DNA of 64,000 bases from Opitutus sp. ER46 (GTDB taxonomy: Bacteria; Verrucomicrobiota; Verrucomicrobiia; Opitutales; Opitutaceae), in contig NZ_QAYX01000019.1 of assembly GCF_003054705.1 (NCBI RefSeq), forward strand, positions 248,001-312,000, given 5' to 3'. The position numbers were made by a program, and so were the translations under genes. Positions 9,433-17,454 of this stretch are shown piece after piece. Position 1 is the stretch's first letter. Every line of letters begins with the position of its first letter. The notes beneath the pieces were generated by a model that was not told where the DNA came from, did not search any database, and worked only from the letters and a program-made list of their open reading frames with translations.

Positions 9433-11400
9433 TCAGCGCGGGTCTGCGGCGGTGCGCAGCCAGACCGCCATCGGGGCGAGGCCGCGGTTGTTCCAGGCGA
9501 AGTACGGGATCGCCGTGAGGGGGCCCACCGGGTGGCCCTGCTGCGTGGCGCCGTCGAGCGTAAGCACGGTCACGCCGCCGAGGAGCTTCGGCCGTGACTC
9601 CGGCGCCATCGTGACGGTTGCCGGCACGACCAGCGCCTCCAGCGGATGCGCGCGGTCGACGTCCTCCACGCAATACACGATCGGTCCGCGCTCGAAGGCC
9701 ACTCGGCCCTGCGTGGCCGCAATTTTCTCATGGCCGCGCACCCGGTGCACCGGCATCGGGAAATTCAGTTCGACGACATCGCCGGCCCGCCACTCGCGGG
9801 ACACCGTGACGTAGCCGTTCTGCAACTCGGGCTTCACGGGCGCTCCCGCCACGCGCACGGTCCAAGTGGGCGCGGGCTGCGTATCCGCGTACACATACAG
9901 GTCCGATGGCTGCGGCTGGCCCTGCGCCCAGCCCGGCACCCGCAGCCGCAGCGTGAAGGTCGCCGGAGTTTCCGGCGCCACGGTCAGTTTCACCGCGCCG
10001 TTCCAGGGATAGTCCGTCGCCTGCGTGAGCGTCACCTTGGTCCCCGCCACCGTCGCCGTACCCTCGCTCGCGGCATATACGTTCACAAAGAGTTCGGCCC
10101 CCCGCGTCGCGTAGAAACTGCCGGTGAGCGAGGCCAGCGTGCGCATGAGGTTCGGCGGGCAGCATGCGCAGCCAAACCACGGGGCCCGGCCGGCATGGCC
10201 GTGGTTGTTCTGCTTCTCGCCGTCGTACTCGAGCGGGTTGGGATAGAAGAACCGGTCGCCCGAGAGCGACACGCCGCTGATGAAGCCGTTGTGCGCCGCG
10301 CGCTCGAATACGTCCATGTACCGGGCGTCGCCCGTCAGCAGGAACATCCGGTGATTCCACATCATGAGCGCCAGCGTCGCGCAGGTCTCATTGTACCCGT
10401 CGTGCGGCAGCTCGTAGTCGGCCCCGTACGCCTCGCCCTTGGCCAGCGCCCCGGCGCCGCCGGTCAGGTACAGCTTCCTGGTCACGACGTTCTCCCAGAT
10501 CTTCGTGATCGCTTTGAGGTAGCGCTGGTCGCCCGTCAGCGCCGCAACGTCCGCCATCCCGGCGTACATGTAGTTCGCGCGCACCGCATGCCCGACGGCC
10601 GTGGTCTGGTCGACCACCGGCAGATGCCGCTGGTTGTACTCCGGCCCGGTCGGCCCGCGCGCCTCGAGGAATATCTGCGCCAGCGTCAGCCAGCGCGCGT
10701 CACCAGTCACCCGATACAGCTTCACGAGCCCCATTTCCACGATCTGATGCCCCGGCGCGATCCGCCGCTGACGGTCGCCAAAGTCCCGCCAGAGCAGCTC
10801 CGCGTTCTTCAACGCGATGTCCAGGAACGTGCGCTTGCCGGTCGCCTGGAAGTACGCCACCGCCGCCTCGTACATGTGGCCGCAGTTGTAGAGTTCGTGG
10901 CTCAGCTCCGGATCCTTCTCCCAGCGCTGCGCCCCGACCCATTTGTGCCCAGGCGAGTCGGGATGCATCGTCCGAAACGTATACAGGTAACCGTCCGGCT
11001 CCTGCGCCGCGCCGACGCGCGCGATCCAAGCATCGAGCTTCGCCTCCAGCGCCGCGTCGCGCTGCATGCTGAGCACGTACGCCGCGCCTTCAATCGCCTT
11101 GTACACGTCGGTGTCGTCGAACGGATAGATCGTCGGTGGCTGGTGCTGGAAGGTCTTCTCGCCCGCCGCGCGGCGCCGCATCGTCTCGGCCGCGAGATCG
11201 AAATTCCGCAGCCGCCCGGACTCCTCGCACTGCTGCAGCGCGAACGGCACCGTCACGGTGCGGTTTACCTCCTGCCGCTGCTGCCAGAACCCGCCCGTAA
11301 GGCGGACCTCCGTGAAGGGCACGGGCTGGACGGGATAATCCGCGGCTGAAACCGCCGCGACACCAAGAACGAACATCGCAAGGCCAAGGGGGGAACGCAT
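9433..11400 (-). CDS. GH127 family beta-L-arabinofuranosidase, secreted
   Basis: 655 residues. A signal peptide (MRSPLGLAMFVLGVAAVSAA) precedes FTEVRLTGGFWQQRQEVN, then an (alpha/alpha)6 barrel with YNETCATLALMMWNHRMF and FGCACCPPNLMR. In characterised GH127 enzymes the Glu of the ETC segment and the Cys cluster of CACCPPN bind zinc and supply the nucleophile; both are intact. The C-terminal beta domains follow (VNVYAASEGTA, LRLRVPGWAQGQ). The likely role is removing beta-linked L-arabinofuranose from plant glycans outside the cytoplasm. The ATG at 11400 was chosen because it starts the signal peptide and follows a pyrimidine-rich leader; the longer frame runs into a simple repeat. Confidence 0.92.
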   Translation of the reverse strand: MRSPLGLAMFVLGVAAVSAADYPVQPVPFTEVRLTGGFWQQRQEVNRTVTVPFALQQCEESGRLRNFDLAAETMRRRAAGEKTFQHQPPTIYPFDDTDVYKAIEGAAYVLSMQRDAALEAKLDAWIARVGAAQEPDGYLYTFRTMHPDSPGHKWVGAQRWEKDPELSHELYNCGHMYEAAVAYFQATGKRTFLDIALKNAELLWRDFGDRQRRIAPGHQIVEMGLVKLYRVTGDARWLTLAQIFLEARGPTGPEYNQRHLPVVDQTTAVGHAVRANYMYAGMADVAALTGDQRYLKAITKIWENVVTRKLYLTGGAGALAKGEAYGADYELPHDGYNETCATLALMMWNHRMFLLTGDARYMDVFERAAHNGFISGVSLSGDRFFYPNPLEYDGEKQNNHGHAGRAPWFGCACCPPNLMRTLASLTGSFYATRGAELFVNVYAASEGTATVAGTKVTLTQATDYPWNGAVKLTVAPETPATFTLRLRVPGWAQGQPQPSDLYVYADTQPAPTWTVRVAGAPVKPELQNGYVTVSREWRAGDVVELNFPMPVHRVRGHEKIAATQGRVAFERGPIVYCVEDVDRAHPLEALVVPATVTMAPESRPKLLGGVTVLTLDGATQQGHPVGPLTAIPYFAWNNRGLAPMAVWLRTAADPR

Positions 11401-11908
11401 GGGGCGAAGGAGGGGTTCGCCCGCACACTGCAAACGCCGCCCCGCCGGCCAAGCCCATTCCCGCATGACCGTCCCGATGTCTTGAGGGGCCTTCAGCCCC
11501 TCTCCGCTTACTCCTTTCTCTTCCTCTTCCTCTTTCTCTCGAGGGATTGAGGGATTGAGGGATTGAGGGATTGAGGGATTGAGGGATTGAGGGATTGAGG
11601 GTGACCGCCGAATATCGTAGCCGCCCTTCGCTCGTTCTCGTTCTCGAAATCGTTCTCCGGTGCCTGCTGTCCGTTCTCCCTTCCCCGCAGTGCCACCCTG
11701 TCCGCACGCGCACCTGTCCAGCGGTTCCACACCACCCATCCATCCGTCGATTCAGGACGACATTCGTTCCCGCTCACTTTGGCCTCAGCCGCGCCAGCGG
11801 TGCTCGTGCCTTGGTTCCCCCGCCACGTCCCAAACTGGCGCAGCCAGTTTGCCTAGCAGCCTGTGGACGCAGTCCGCAGGGTGCTTGTGGTCGCAGTCCG
11901 CAGGGTGC
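11401..11908. other. Intergenic region rich in simple and dispersed repeats
   Basis: 508 bp without a convincing gene. From left to right it holds the GH127 leader, a CT-rich tract and an octamer minisatellite (11505-11606), a CGTTCTCGTTCTCG segment near 11632, a perfect 9-bp inverted repeat with 3-nt loop (CAAACTGGC / GCCAGTTTG, 11831-11851), and the first copy of a 19-bp direct repeat that runs into the next gene. The apparent reading frames here are translations of the repeats. Confidence 0.6.
11505..11606. repeat. CT-rich tract followed by GAGGGATT octamer array
   Basis: A polypyrimidine tract (11507-11540) ends in TTTCTCTC and runs straight into seven copies of the octamer GAGGGATT (11541-11596) plus a partial eighth. 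The CT-rich part with its CTCGRGGG end recurs at 22979, 27729 and 41568; only this copy has the expanded octamer. Confidence 0.9.
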
Positions 11909-11910
11909 TT
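11868..11910. repeat. 19-bp direct repeat, two copies
   Basis: CGCAGTCCGCAGGGTGCTT occurs at 11868-11886 and again at 11892-11910 with a period of 24 bp. The second copy overlaps the end of the hypothetical gene on the minus strand. Confidence 0.85.
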
Positions 11911-12352
11911 AGAAGTGCTTCGACTGCTCGGCGTTGTCCCAGCCGCCGTCCTCATTCGTCGGCTCCACGGCTTCGACGAATTGCAGGCCTTCCGTGAAAC
12001 TCCACAGCCAGCATGCGCCATCCAGCCGGTCGTGCACCAACATGTAGTCTGGCACGATCGCGCGGCCGGTACTGCTGATGCTGAACTTGCCGCCGGTGTA
12101 CTGCCCGACCATCTCCGGCAGCAGCGCGACCGGCTGCGTCGGCTCCAGCGAAACCGTCCAGTTGCCGCTCACGCCGATCGGGTTGTTGCCCTGAAAATAG
12201 TAGCCGAAGAACCGCGACGGCACGAAGTACCCGGTCGCCCGCAAGCGCCGCAGTTGCTCGTTGACGAGGCCGACGAACCCGACGCGCCACGGATAGTCCG
12301 GGGGCAGTTCAAACCCGGTCAGTGGAATCAGGAAATTGTCGTTCATGGCCAT
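11909..12352 (-). CDS. Hypothetical protein
   Basis: 147 residues with no family I recognise. It begins MAMNDNFLIPLTGFELPPDY and contains aromatic-rich stretches (FVPSRFFGYYFQGNNPIGVS, DGACWLWSFTEGLQFVEAVE). No signal peptide, membrane helix or catalytic motif stands out, and the composition is that of a soluble globular protein. Two ATGs (12352 and 12346) are possible starts. It is divergent from sufE with about 120 bp between them. Its codon use resembles that of neighbouring genes, which supports it being real. Confidence 0.55.
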   Translation of the reverse strand: MAMNDNFLIPLTGFELPPDYPWRVGFVGLVNEQLRRLRATGYFVPSRFFGYYFQGNNPIGVSGNWTVSLEPTQPVALLPEMVGQYTGGKFSISSTGRAIVPDYMLVHDRLDGACWLWSFTEGLQFVEAVEPTNEDGGWDNAEQSKHF

Positions 12353-12474
12353 CCGTGGTTGGTGCTCAGCGCCGATAACGGCGCGTTCCGCCTCCTGCTG
12401 AAGGAGCATCGACAGCACCCGCGTCCATGCGTGTCGCTCTTGCCGGTGGGGTGTTGCGCCCCTACGGTCCGGCC

Positions 12475-12918
12475 GTGCCTCTCACCCGGAAACTGAAGCA
12501 GATGGTGGACGACCTCTCTGTGATCGACGACCCCCAGGAGCGACTCGCCCTGCTCGTCGACCGCGCACGCAAGTTACCTGGTCTTCCGGCGGATGCGCGC
12601 ATCGACGCCCATCGGGTGACCGGCTGCGTTTCGCTCGTCTGGCTCGTCGGCGAAGTCCGCGACGGGCGCTGCTTCTACCGCTGCGAAGCCGAGTCTCCCA
12701 TCGTCCGCGGGCTCGTCGCCTTCCTGTGCGAGTTCTACAGCGGCTTCACCCCGGCCGAGATTCTCGCGGTCGACCCCGATCCATTGGAACCCCTTGGCAT
12801 CACGCGCAATCTGTCACCGACCCGCCGCAACGGTCTGGCCGCGGCGCGCCGAACCATCCGCGAGTTCGCCGCTAAGTATAACTCCCCCGCTCCGGCTACG
12901 AAGGAACACCCGGTCTGA
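12475..12918 (+). CDS. sufE: SufE-family Fe-S assembly / cysteine desulfuration protein
   Basis: 147 residues. The N-terminus (LKQMVDDLSVIDDPQERLAL) and the segment RVTGCVSLVWLVGEV are diagnostic; the Cys in TGCVS is the sulfur acceptor that receives persulfide from SufS. SufE then passes sulfur to the Suf scaffold. No sufS, sufB or sufC is adjacent, so this copy is outside a suf operon. The GTG at 12475 fits family N-termini; an ATG at 12427 is the alternative. The TatD-like gene starts 25 bp downstream and is probably cotranscribed. Confidence 0.88.
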   Translation: MPLTRKLKQMVDDLSVIDDPQERLALLVDRARKLPGLPADARIDAHRVTGCVSLVWLVGEVRDGRCFYRCEAESPIVRGLVAFLCEFYSGFTPAEILAVDPDPLEPLGITRNLSPTRRNGLAAARRTIREFAAKYNSPAPATKEHPV

Positions 12919-12943
12919 GCTCGGTAACTACGTCCCGCTCCCC

Positions 12944-13792
12944 GTGCCCGCGTTCGTCGACGCTCATAATCACCTGCAGGATGCGTGGCTCGCACCTCAT
13001 CGCGAACAGGTGCTCGCCGACCTCGCTGCCCTGCCGTTGCACGCCGCCGTCGTGAACGGCACCTGCGAGGGCGACTGGGCCGATGTCGCCGCGCTCGCCA
13101 GAGCGCACGCGTTCGTCCGCCCAAGCTATGGGCTGCACCCGTGGAACGTCGGCAACGCCACGCCTGAATGGCGCGAAGCCCTCGAGGCCCGCCTCCTCGC
13201 CGCGCCCCACGCCGCGATCGGCGAGATCGGACTCGACCGCTGGATTCTCAATCGCGCCCGCCCGGACGATCCCAGGCTCGCCGGCCTCCGGCGCGCCTCG
13301 CTCGACGAGCAGGTCGACGCGCTGCATTGGCAACTCGACCTCGCCGCCCGGCTCGATCGCCCGGTGACCATCCATTGCCTCGACGCCTGGGGTGCCCTCG
13401 CGGAGATCGTCCGCGACGGGTTCATGCCCGAGCGCGGCTTCCTCCTGCACGCCTACGGCGGCTCCCCCGAACTCGCCGACGAGTTCGCCGCCGCTGGCGC
13501 CTACTTCTCCTTCAACGGCTCCTTCCTCGCGGAACGTCAGGCCGCGCGCCGCGCCGTCTTTGCCGAACTCCCGGCCGACCGTCTCCTGGCCGAGACCGAC
13601 GCGCCCGCCATGCCACTTCCTGCCGACCATTGCACCCACACCTTGCCGGGCCTCGCCGACGGCAGCACCATCAATCACCCGGCGAACATTGGCGCTGTTT
13701 ACGAAGGCCTTGCCCAACTTCGTCAGTGCTCCGTCGCCTCCCTGGCCGAGCAACTCGAGTCCAACTTCCGTCACCTCTTCGGCGGCCAGTGA
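12944..13792 (+). CDS. TatD-family metal-dependent hydrolase
   Basis: 282 residues. The start VPAFVDAHNHLQD gives the metal-binding HxH at the first strand, as in TatD/amidohydrolase-like nucleases. Further ligands fit: IGEIGLDRW (Glu), DRPVTIHCLDAW (His), LLHAYGGS (His) and LLAETDAPAM (Asp). TatD enzymes are 3'-5' exonucleases on damaged DNA or RNA. I chose the GTG at 12944 because the HxH motif lies at the very N-terminus in the family; the longer upstream frame overlaps sufE. Confidence 0.85.
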   Translation: MPAFVDAHNHLQDAWLAPHREQVLADLAALPLHAAVVNGTCEGDWADVAALARAHAFVRPSYGLHPWNVGNATPEWREALEARLLAAPHAAIGEIGLDRWILNRARPDDPRLAGLRRASLDEQVDALHWQLDLAARLDRPVTIHCLDAWGALAEIVRDGFMPERGFLLHAYGGSPELADEFAAAGAYFSFNGSFLAERQAARRAVFAELPADRLLAETDAPAMPLPADHCTHTLPGLADGSTINHPANIGAVYEGLAQLRQCSVASLAEQLESNFRHLFGGQ

Positions 13793-13844
13793 GCGCGGCT
13801 CGTCGGATGGAGAGCAAGACCCGCCGCCCCCAGCCTCATCTGTC

Positions 13845-13908
13845 CCACTTTCACCCTCACTCTCACCTTCACTCCTCCGGCCACTCTCACTCTCACTTTC
13901 ACTTTCGG
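13845..13908. repeat. Short CACTCTCACTTTCAC pyrimidine repeat
   Basis: A run of TCAC/TTTCAC units on the plus strand just before the ketopantoate reductase-like gene. The same type of tract recurs at 18697-18745 and 62158-62190. Confidence 0.75.
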
Positions 13909-14829
13909 ATGCCACTCGCCTTTCCTTCCATCGCCGTCGTCGGTTCCGGGGCACTGGGTACCTACTATGGTACCCGGCTCGGCCGCGCCGGCGCCAACGT
14001 GCGCTTCCTCCTGCGTTCCGACCTCCCGGCGGTGCGCGCGCGCGGCAGCATGGTGATCCATGAGAAGGACGGCACCCTCGAACTGCGTCCGGCCGCTGTC
14101 TTCGGTACCACCGCCGAAATCGGGCCCGTCGACCTTGTCCTCGTCACACTCAAGTCGACCGCCAACACCCACCTCGCCGAACTGCTCCCGCCGCTCCTGG
14201 GCGCATCGACCACGATCCTTACCCTCCAGAACGGACTCGGCTCCGACGAGTACCTCGCCTCGCTCTTCGGGCGCGAGCGCGTCGTCGGCGGTCTCGCCTT
14301 CATTGCCTCCACTCGCACTGGCCCCGGCGAGGTCACGTGCTATCACCCCGGCTCCATCACCCTGGGCGAACTCGACCGACCCGCCGCCGCGCGCACCCAC
14401 GCGCTCGCCGCCCAGTTCACCGCCGCCGGGGTCACGATGCAGGTCGTCGACAACCTCCTCGAGGCCCGCTGGCGGAAACTCGTCTGGAACATCCCGTTCA
14501 ACGGCCTCGCCGTCGCCAACAACGTCACGACCGACGTCCTCTGCGCCGATCCCGCCTTCGCCGCCGAGGTGCGCGCCCTCATGCACGAGGTCCAGCGGGC
14601 CGGCACCGCGCTCGGCTACTCCATTCCCGACGCTTTTCTCCGGCAGCAGTTCGACGTCACCCCGCCCATGGGCGCCTACCAGCCCTCCAGCCTCGTCGAC
14701 TTTCGCGCCGGCCGCGAAGTCGAGGTCGAGGCCATCTGGGGCGAACCCCTCCGCCGCGCCGAAGCCGCCACCCTCCCCATGCCGAGACTCGCCGCCCTCT
14801 ACTCCCGCCTCCGCTCCCTCCCCCGGTAG
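13909..14829 (+). CDS. 2-dehydropantoate 2-reductase (ApbA/PanE family)
   Basis: 306 residues. It begins with an NADPH Rossmann motif (IAVVGSGALGTYYGTRLG), has the LVTLKST and LTLQNGLGSDE segments of the family, and keeps the catalytic Lys and Asn region (ARWRKLVWNIPFNGLAVANN). The C-terminal helical domain contains the family's PPMGAYQPSSLVDF segment. The likely reaction is NADPH-dependent reduction of ketopantoate to pantoate in CoA synthesis. Paralogues act on other 2-keto acids, so the substrate is not certain. It is not linked to panB; a PanC-like gene is 30 kb away. Confidence 0.88.
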   Translation: MPLAFPSIAVVGSGALGTYYGTRLGRAGANVRFLLRSDLPAVRARGSMVIHEKDGTLELRPAAVFGTTAEIGPVDLVLVTLKSTANTHLAELLPPLLGASTTILTLQNGLGSDEYLASLFGRERVVGGLAFIASTRTGPGEVTCYHPGSITLGELDRPAAARTHALAAQFTAAGVTMQVVDNLLEARWRKLVWNIPFNGLAVANNVTTDVLCADPAFAAEVRALMHEVQRAGTALGYSIPDAFLRQQFDVTPPMGAYQPSSLVDFRAGREVEVEAIWGEPLRRAEAATLPMPRLAALYSRLRSLPR

Positions 14830-14975
14830 TCTCGCGGCCGCCTCCCCCCTTCCGTTTCCACCGTATCCCTGCCCTCCGCCTCCATCCGCGCCCCCGCTTC
14901 CGCGCGGCGCCCCGACGGTACCCTTAGCGTCAGCATCCCGCCCCCCGCGCCAGCGGCCGCGCGCCTGCCCCCTAG

Positions 14976-15008
14976 AATTCGTTTTCGCCGTTCCGGCGAA
15001 AACGAATT
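14976..15008. promoter_or_regulatory. 33-bp palindrome upstream of the BMC regulator gene
   Basis: A perfect inverted repeat with 14-nt arms (AATTCGTTTTCGCC / GGCGAAAACGAATT) around a 5-nt centre (14990-14994). It ends 39 bp before the deoR-type start. It could be an autoregulatory operator or the terminator of the preceding gene, and it belongs to a stem-loop family seen elsewhere in the window. A weak promoter match follows (TTGAAC at 15014-15019, TATCAG at 15036-15041, 16-bp spacing), which would give an almost leaderless transcript. Confidence 0.6.
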
Positions 15009-15047
15009 TATGATTGAACCTGCGCATTTAAGTCATATCAGCGGGGC

Positions 15048-15932
15048 ATGCGTGTGCCCCGTCATATCGTTGATGCCCGCCGGCGCCGTCTCGCCGAGTT
15101 GCTGCAACGGCACCGCTACATTGTGCTGGCGGATTTATGCAAGGAGTTCGGCGTATCGGAGGCCACCATGCGCCGCGACCTCGCGCACCTTGAGGAACGC
15201 CACCTCGTCACCCGCACCTACGGCGGTGCGCTGGCTGACTTCAACCTCCGCTTCCCGTCCTTCCGTCAGCGCCGCAATGTCGCCACCGAGGCGAAGCACG
15301 GGATCGCCCGTCAGTCGCTCGCCCTCCTCCGGCCGGAGATGACCGTCTTCTTCGACAACGGCACCACCGTCTTCGCGCTCACCGAGGCCCTGCGCCAGTC
15401 CCCCATCCGGCCGCTCACGTGCGTCACCGGCAACCTGCCCGTCGCTGACCTCCTCTCCGAGGTCGATGGCCTCGATGTTCACCTCCTGGGCGGACAGTTC
15501 CTCCGCCGCCAGTCCGTCCTCCTCGGTGAGGCCGCCTGCCGCGCGGCGGAACAGTGGACCTTCGACATCGCCTTCCTCAGCGCCGAGGGCATGACCCGCG
15601 AGGGACTTTGGAACTCCGACGCCGCCGTCGTCGCCCTCCAACGCGCCGTCGCCGCTCGCGCCCGCACCACCATCGCCCTCCTCGACGCCAGCAAGCTCGG
15701 CCGCTCCGCCCCGCAGTTCTTCTGCGGCTGGGACGCCCTCTCGGGGCTCCTCACCGACACCTCCGCCGCAACCCTCTCCTCGGTGGGTATCCCGGCCGAT
15801 TTGGCGGACGCCAATCGTATCGCCGCCCAAGTTCTCGCCCGCACCTCCGCCGCTGCAACCGCGCCCGCCGCAAGCGACGACGATGAACCGGATGAGAGTT
15901 CGAGCTTGACGCTCCCCACCTCCCTTTTATGA
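15048..15932 (+). CDS. DeoR-family transcriptional regulator of the BMC operon
   Basis: 294 residues. N-terminal DeoR helix-turn-helix: RRRRLAELLQRHRYIVLADL followed by EFGVSEATMRRDLAHLEER and the hallmark VTRTYGGA. The C-terminal sugar-phosphate sensor domain is seen in FFDNGTTVFALTEAL, TCVTGNLPVADLL and the AFLSAEGMTREGLWNSD segment. DeoR proteins usually repress and are released by phosphorylated sugars, which here could be fuculose- or rhamnulose-1-phosphate. It is the first gene of the BMC cluster, in the same direction, 40 bp before pduL. Palindromes flank it on both sides. An acidic C-terminal tail (DDDEPDESSS) is unusual. Confidence 0.9.
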   Translation: MRVPRHIVDARRRRLAELLQRHRYIVLADLCKEFGVSEATMRRDLAHLEERHLVTRTYGGALADFNLRFPSFRQRRNVATEAKHGIARQSLALLRPEMTVFFDNGTTVFALTEALRQSPIRPLTCVTGNLPVADLLSEVDGLDVHLLGGQFLRRQSVLLGEAACRAAEQWTFDIAFLSAEGMTREGLWNSDAAVVALQRAVAARARTTIALLDASKLGRSAPQFFCGWDALSGLLTDTSAATLSSVGIPADLADANRIAAQVLARTSAAATAPAASDDDEPDESSSLTLPTSLL

Positions 15933-15946
15933 CGGAACTCCGTCAT
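15929..15946. promoter_or_regulatory. 18-bp palindrome between regulator and pduL
   Basis: ATGACGGAACTCCGTCAT: two 8-nt arms around AC, overlapping the regulator's stop codon and ending 27 bp before the pduL start. It is placed well for an operator controlling the shell operon, or it may be a weak attenuator hairpin; no strong T-run follows. Confidence 0.5.
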
Positions 15947-15972
15947 TTAAATCTTAGCCACCCTCACGCTCC

Positions 15973-16656
15973 ATGTCCGCTCCTGCCCTGAGCCGCTCCC
16001 TGGTCGAGTCCCTCGTCCGTCAGACGTTGTTCACGCAGATTGGCCGCGAGTTTCAGGCGGCCACGCAGCCGCCCACGCTGGTGGTAAACAGTTCGGCGCG
16101 CCACATGCACGTGACGCAGGAGAACCTCGAGATCCTTTTCGGCAAAGGCTACCAGCTGCAGGTGCACAAGTGGCTGTATCAGGAAGGCCAGTTCGCCTCC
16201 ACCGCCACCGTCACGCTCGTTGGCCCGCGCGACCGCATCATCCCGCAGCTCCGCATCCTTGGCCCGTGCCGCAACCTCACCCAGATCGAGCTGGCCTACA
16301 CCGACTCCGTCTACCTCGGCCTGCCCGTGCCGGTGCGCTCCTCCGGTGACATCAAGGGCACGACCGGCGGCGTGGTCATCGGCCCCAAGGGCGTCGTCGA
16401 AATGAAGGAGGGCATCATCCGCGCCGCGCGCCACGTGCACATGTCGCCCAAGGATGCCGCGTTCTACGGCGTGAAGGCTGGCGAGTACATGACCATGGTC
16501 GTCGAGGCCGAGAAGTGCACGACGCGGTTCGACGACATGCTCGTGCGCGTCGACCCCACCTTTAAACTCGAGGTGCACATCGACACCGACGAGGCCAACG
16601 CCTGCGACCTTGCGCACGCCCGCCGTTGCGAACTGATCCGCAACCCGAAGGCCTGA
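15973..16656 (+). CDS. pduL: PduL-type phosphate acyltransferase of the microcompartment
   Basis: 227 residues. Two PduL domains each carry a zinc-binding histidine motif: NSSARHMHVTQ near residue 42 and RAARHVHMSPKD near 155. GDIKGTTGGVVIGPKG between them is typical of the family. The enzyme turns acyl-CoA and phosphate into acyl phosphate, recycling CoA inside the shell. The N-terminal stretch SRSLVESLVRQTLFTQIG can form an amphipathic helix and is a likely encapsulation peptide. With the acylating aldehyde dehydrogenase and acetate kinase it gives substrate-level ATP formation. It is followed after 63 bp by the first BMC-H gene. Confidence 0.95.
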   Translation: MSAPALSRSLVESLVRQTLFTQIGREFQAATQPPTLVVNSSARHMHVTQENLEILFGKGYQLQVHKWLYQEGQFASTATVTLVGPRDRIIPQLRILGPCRNLTQIELAYTDSVYLGLPVPVRSSGDIKGTTGGVVIGPKGVVEMKEGIIRAARHVHMSPKDAAFYGVKAGEYMTMVVEAEKCTTRFDDMLVRVDPTFKLEVHIDTDEANACDLAHARRCELIRNPKA

Positions 16657-16719
16657 TCCCCTCTCCTCCCCCGGGCCTCCAGCCCTCATTCTCAACCATC
16701 AACTCAACATCGATAACCC

Positions 16720-16989
16720 ATGAGTGAAGCCATCGGACTGATTGAAACCCGCGGCTACGTCGGCCTCGTCGAGGCCAGCGACGCCATGGTGAAAGCGGCC
16801 AACGTGACTCTGGTGCGTAACATCCAGATCGGCGGGGCGCTCGTCACCACCATCGTGAAAGGCGACGTCGGCAGCGTGAAAGCGGCCGTCGACGCCGGCA
16901 AGGAAGCCGCGCAGCGCGTCGGCAACCTCGTTGCCGCCCACGTCATCGCTCGCCCGGCCGCCGGCCTGGTCGAGTTCTTCGCGCCCTGA
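16720..16989 (+). CDS. BMC-H shell protein 1
   Basis: 89 residues, a single BMC domain (EAIGLIETRGYVGLVEASDA ... VTTIVKGDVGSVKAAVDAG). Six copies form a hexagonal shell tile. The pore loop reads NIQIGGAL, differing from the two other BMC-H proteins here, so it may pass other metabolites. The C-terminus (AAHVIARPAAGLVEFFAP) is short. The leader is pyrimidine- and A-rich without a Shine-Dalgarno sequence. Confidence 0.96.
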   Translation: MSEAIGLIETRGYVGLVEASDAMVKAANVTLVRNIQIGGALVTTIVKGDVGSVKAAVDAGKEAAQRVGNLVAAHVIARPAAGLVEFFAP

Positions 16990-17031
16990 ACGACGCGCCA
17001 CCCTTCAACGTAACTCTCAAAAATACTCTCC

Positions 17032-17334
<303 letters not shown>

Positions 17335-17454
17335 TCCGCCTCGTCCGCGACTTTCCGTCGCGCCGGCCCACGAGCGGCAACCTCCTTCGGGAGCGCCGCC
17401 CGCGTGATCGGCGTTCCGGACAGGCGCGCGGCCGACTCTCGAATACCTCCACTC

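Noticed and set aside
11541-11601. Proline/serine-rich coding repeat (SIPQSLNP) as an N-terminal extension of the GH127 protein
   Set aside because: The repeat frame lies before a perfect signal peptide starting at 11400 and results from translating the GAGGGATT octamers.
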